A stretch of DNA of 6,721 bases from Bulleidia sp. (GTDB lineage: Bacteria > Bacillota_I > Bacilli_A > Erysipelotrichales > Erysipelotrichaceae): positions 1-6,721 of the forward strand of contig JAEDEK010000103.1 in NCBI GenBank assembly GCA_016293365.1. Reading direction: 5' to 3'. A program made the translations under genes and the position numbers. A model generated the notes under the pieces. The model saw nothing but the letters and a program-made list of their open reading frames with translations, did not search any database and had not been told where the DNA came from. Shown one piece after another: positions 5,405 through 6,721 of this stretch. Within the stretch, counting starts at the first letter, position 1; the number at the start of each line of letters is the position of its first letter.

Positions 5405-5455
5405 ACAGGGGAGAATAGTTAAATTCCGCTGAATAAGGATTCAGCCAGAACCATC

Positions 5456-5480
5456 AAAAAACATACGGTTTCCCGTATGT
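5456..5480 (-). terminator. Intrinsic terminator of the antiporter gene
   Basis: On the minus strand ACATACGG (5480-5473), a GAAA tetraloop and CCGTATGT (5468-5461) form a perfect 8-bp stem followed by TTTTTT (5461-5456, the first T shared with the stem). The first base of the stem is the last base of the TGA stop codon, so termination is immediate after the gene. Confidence 0.92.
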
Positions 5481-6517
5481 CAGGCTGCAATACCAAACAG
5501 GCTCAGATACCATGGAGTGCCTGCAATGACGATTGCAAGATATGCGATGTAAAGACAGAGTAATGCGATACCCTGATAGCGGTGGAACTTACCTGTTAAT
5601 ACCGGTGGAATAACTGCAATGGCTGAAGCGATAATCGCTACAGGGAAGTCAAGGTAAATATTGATGGTTGAAACCGGAAGGTTACCACGGTATACAAAGG
5701 AGCAGATGGCAAGAATCAGAGTGACATCAATGATGTTTGCACCAACGACATTGCCGACAGACATGGATGCCTGCTTTTTGACAATGGATGTAATGGCTGT
5801 AACAAGCTCAGGTAAGGAAGTGCCAAGGGCTACCATTGTAACTGCGATGATGGCTTCAGATACACCAAGCATTCTGGCGATCTCCGTACCGTTATTGACC
5901 AGAAGGTTGGACCCGATGACAATGCATACTGCACCAGCAATGATCATGCCGATATGCATGAGCATTTCTTTTCTTGTCACCTGTGGTTTTTCAGTTTCTT
6001 CATCATCCGGTTGTGACTTTGCAGAACGGATGTTTTCCAGCATGAACAGAACAAAGATGACAAGCAGCACAGCTGCACCCATGATGGAAACAGATCCACC
6101 CAAAGAAAGAACAAACAAGGCAATTACACTGGCAAGCAGAAGCAGCGCCTTAGGTGTGAAGTCCTTTTTATTGACTGCAATCGGCATGAAGACAAGGCTT
6201 AACGCCATGATCAGTGCAGTGTTGCAGATGACAGATCCGATACCATTACCAATGGCCATGGATACCTTGCCTTGTGATAATGCTGCAGCATTGGCAACAC
6301 CGGATACAAGGATGGAGTGACCTTCAAATGCGGCAATCGTAGAAACGATGATTTCCGGTAATGTAGTTGCGATGGATACGATGGTTGCACCGATGATGAA
6401 CTTTGGAATGCCTGTTACTTCCGCAATCCAGGAGGCACCATCGACAAACCAGTCACCACCTTTGACAATCAGAACAAGTCCGACCGCAAACAGAATATAT
6501 ATCATCAAAGAATTCAT
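5480..6517 (-). CDS. Sodium/calcium antiporter, CaCA family (YrbG-like)
   Basis: A 345-residue inner-membrane cation exchanger, predicted to have about 10 membrane helices in two inverted halves. Alpha-repeat 1 is GATIVSIATTLPEIIVS (43-59, with E55), followed by AIGNGIGSVICNTALI (88-103). Alpha-repeat 2 is AVTMVALGTSLPELVTA (225-241, with E236), followed by SVGNVVGANIIDVTLILA (253-270, with D264). The two Glu and the Asp correspond to ion-binding residues of structurally known prokaryotic Na+/Ca2+ exchangers. A charged cytosolic loop (162-185, with DDEETEKP) separates the halves. Repeat 1 carries about 17 extra residues (near 69-85) compared with repeat 2. Start at 6517, with AGGGGG (6528-6523) 5 bases upstream. 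The gene stands alone between terminators; no clear promoter could be chosen in 6518-6613. The transported ion could be calcium or another cation. Confidence 0.93.
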   Translation of the reverse strand: MNSLMIYILFAVGLVLIVKGGDWFVDGASWIAEVTGIPKFIIGATIVSIATTLPEIIVSTIAAFEGHSILVSGVANAAALSQGKVSMAIGNGIGSVICNTALIMALSLVFMPIAVNKKDFTPKALLLLASVIALFVLSLGGSVSIMGAAVLLVIFVLFMLENIRSAKSQPDDEETEKPQVTRKEMLMHIGMIIAGAVCIVIGSNLLVNNGTEIARMLGVSEAIIAVTMVALGTSLPELVTAITSIVKKQASMSVGNVVGANIIDVTLILAICSFVYRGNLPVSTINIYLDFPVAIIASAIAVIPPVLTGKFHRYQGIALLCLYIAYLAIVIAGTPWYLSLFGIAA

Positions 6518-6613
6518 ATAATCCCCCTATAACATTTTCAGCGTCATATACTCTACCATTATTATGCCTGCGCAACAACAGAAAATGATATGACAGATTA
6601 TGCAAAGTGTAGT

Positions 6614-6640
6614 AAAAGAAAACCATGGTTTTACCCATGG
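6614..6640 (-). terminator. Intrinsic terminator of the rubrerythrin gene
   Basis: On the minus strand CCATGG (6640-6635) and CCATGG (6628-6623) pair as a 6-bp stem around a 6-base loop, followed by TTTTCTTTT (6622-6614). It lies 13 bases after the rubrerythrin stop and separates it from the antiporter gene. Confidence 0.75.
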
Positions 6641-6653
6641 CCTGCTATGCATC

Positions 6654-6721
6654 TTAATAGTTTTCGGCGTGAACTTCGAAATAAGCCTGCGGGTGATCAC
6701 ATACCGGGCATACTTCTGGAG
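6654..6721 (-). CDS. Rubrerythrin, C-terminal fragment (continues off the right edge)
   Basis: The minus strand encodes PEVCPVCDHPQAYFEVHAENY and then TAA. CPVCDHPQAYF is the second CxxC knuckle of the rubredoxin-like Fe(Cys)4 domain at the end of rubrerythrins, and the EVHAENY-type ending is typical of the family. Rubrerythrin is a cytosolic non-haem di-iron peroxidase that reduces H2O2 in anaerobes. Only 21 residues are in the window, so the ferritin-like di-iron domain cannot be checked; a related rubredoxin-domain protein is the alternative. Confidence 0.88.
   Translation of the reverse strand, partial: PEVCPVCDHPQAYFEVHAENY

Noticed and set aside
5301..5432. Plus-strand 43-codon basic open frame (MDVIHTVNITK... 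to KFR).
   Set aside because: No ribosome binding site precedes the ATG, it reads straight through the inverted repeat, and its basic composition follows from the AT/purine-rich strand. Not supported as a gene.
5661..6320. Plus-strand 219-codon open frame opposite the antiporter gene.
   Set aside because: Antisense shadow of a clear CaCA gene; its composition (Met/Thr/Ser-rich) is the complement of membrane-protein codons and it has no ribosome binding site.
6518..6613. Promoter for the antiporter gene in the gap after the rubrerythrin terminator.
   Set aside because: Several AT-rich hexamers (CATAAT, TATATG) are present, but none pairs with a good -35 box at 16-18 bases, so no single promoter can be supported.

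Overview
The window looks like chromosome from a low-to-mid-GC Firmicutes anaerobe. Evidence for this is strong AGGAGG-type ribosome binding sites, near-consensus sigma-A promoters, compact intrinsic terminators, a T-box leader, a feoA-feoA-feoB cluster ending in a FeoB-associated Cys-rich membrane protein, and a rubrerythrin tail. A gut clostridium or a member of the Erysipelotrichia would fit; the sequence alone does not decide between them.

Layout, left to right. Positions 1-156 (minus strand) hold the 5' part of a T-box riboswitch with its own promoter at 164-192; the gene it controls lies beyond the left edge. Positions 249-644 (minus) carry a short two-domain DtxR/MntR-family metalloregulator whose terminator begins inside its own stop codon. 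The divergent intergenic space (645-783) contains a promoter for each direction and, over the feo promoter, two interlocked palindromes that look like a DtxR-family operator. Positions 784-3589 (plus) are the ferrous-iron uptake operon: two different FeoA proteins, full-length FeoB, and a 59-residue FeoB-associated Cys-rich membrane protein that starts on the base after the feoB stop. A second operator-like palindrome sits just before feoB. A strong hairpin at 3637-3682 ends the operon.

Positions 3681-5222 (minus) encode a 513-residue HerA-like/DUF853 ATPase (E. coli YjgR family), convergent with the feo operon. Its upstream gap carries a TATAAT -10 box and a large inverted repeat. Positions 5480-6517 (minus) encode a CaCA-family sodium/calcium antiporter, followed at once by a GAAA-loop terminator. 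At the right edge (6654-6721, minus) are the last 21 codons of a rubrerythrin and its terminator.

How the parts fit: the regulator and the feo genes form a coherent unit in which the regulator probably senses Fe(II) (or Mn(II)) and shuts off ferrous-iron import through the operator over the feoA promoter. FeoB is the transporter, the FeoA proteins are its cytosolic SH3-like partners, and the Cys-rich peptide is a membrane-anchored accessory. The antiporter, the HerA-like ATPase and rubrerythrin appear to be separate transcription units. I see no CRISPR array, insertion sequence, phage gene or defence island. Most of the window is conventional; the points of interest are the regulatory architecture, the metal-site composition of the regulator, and the T-box.
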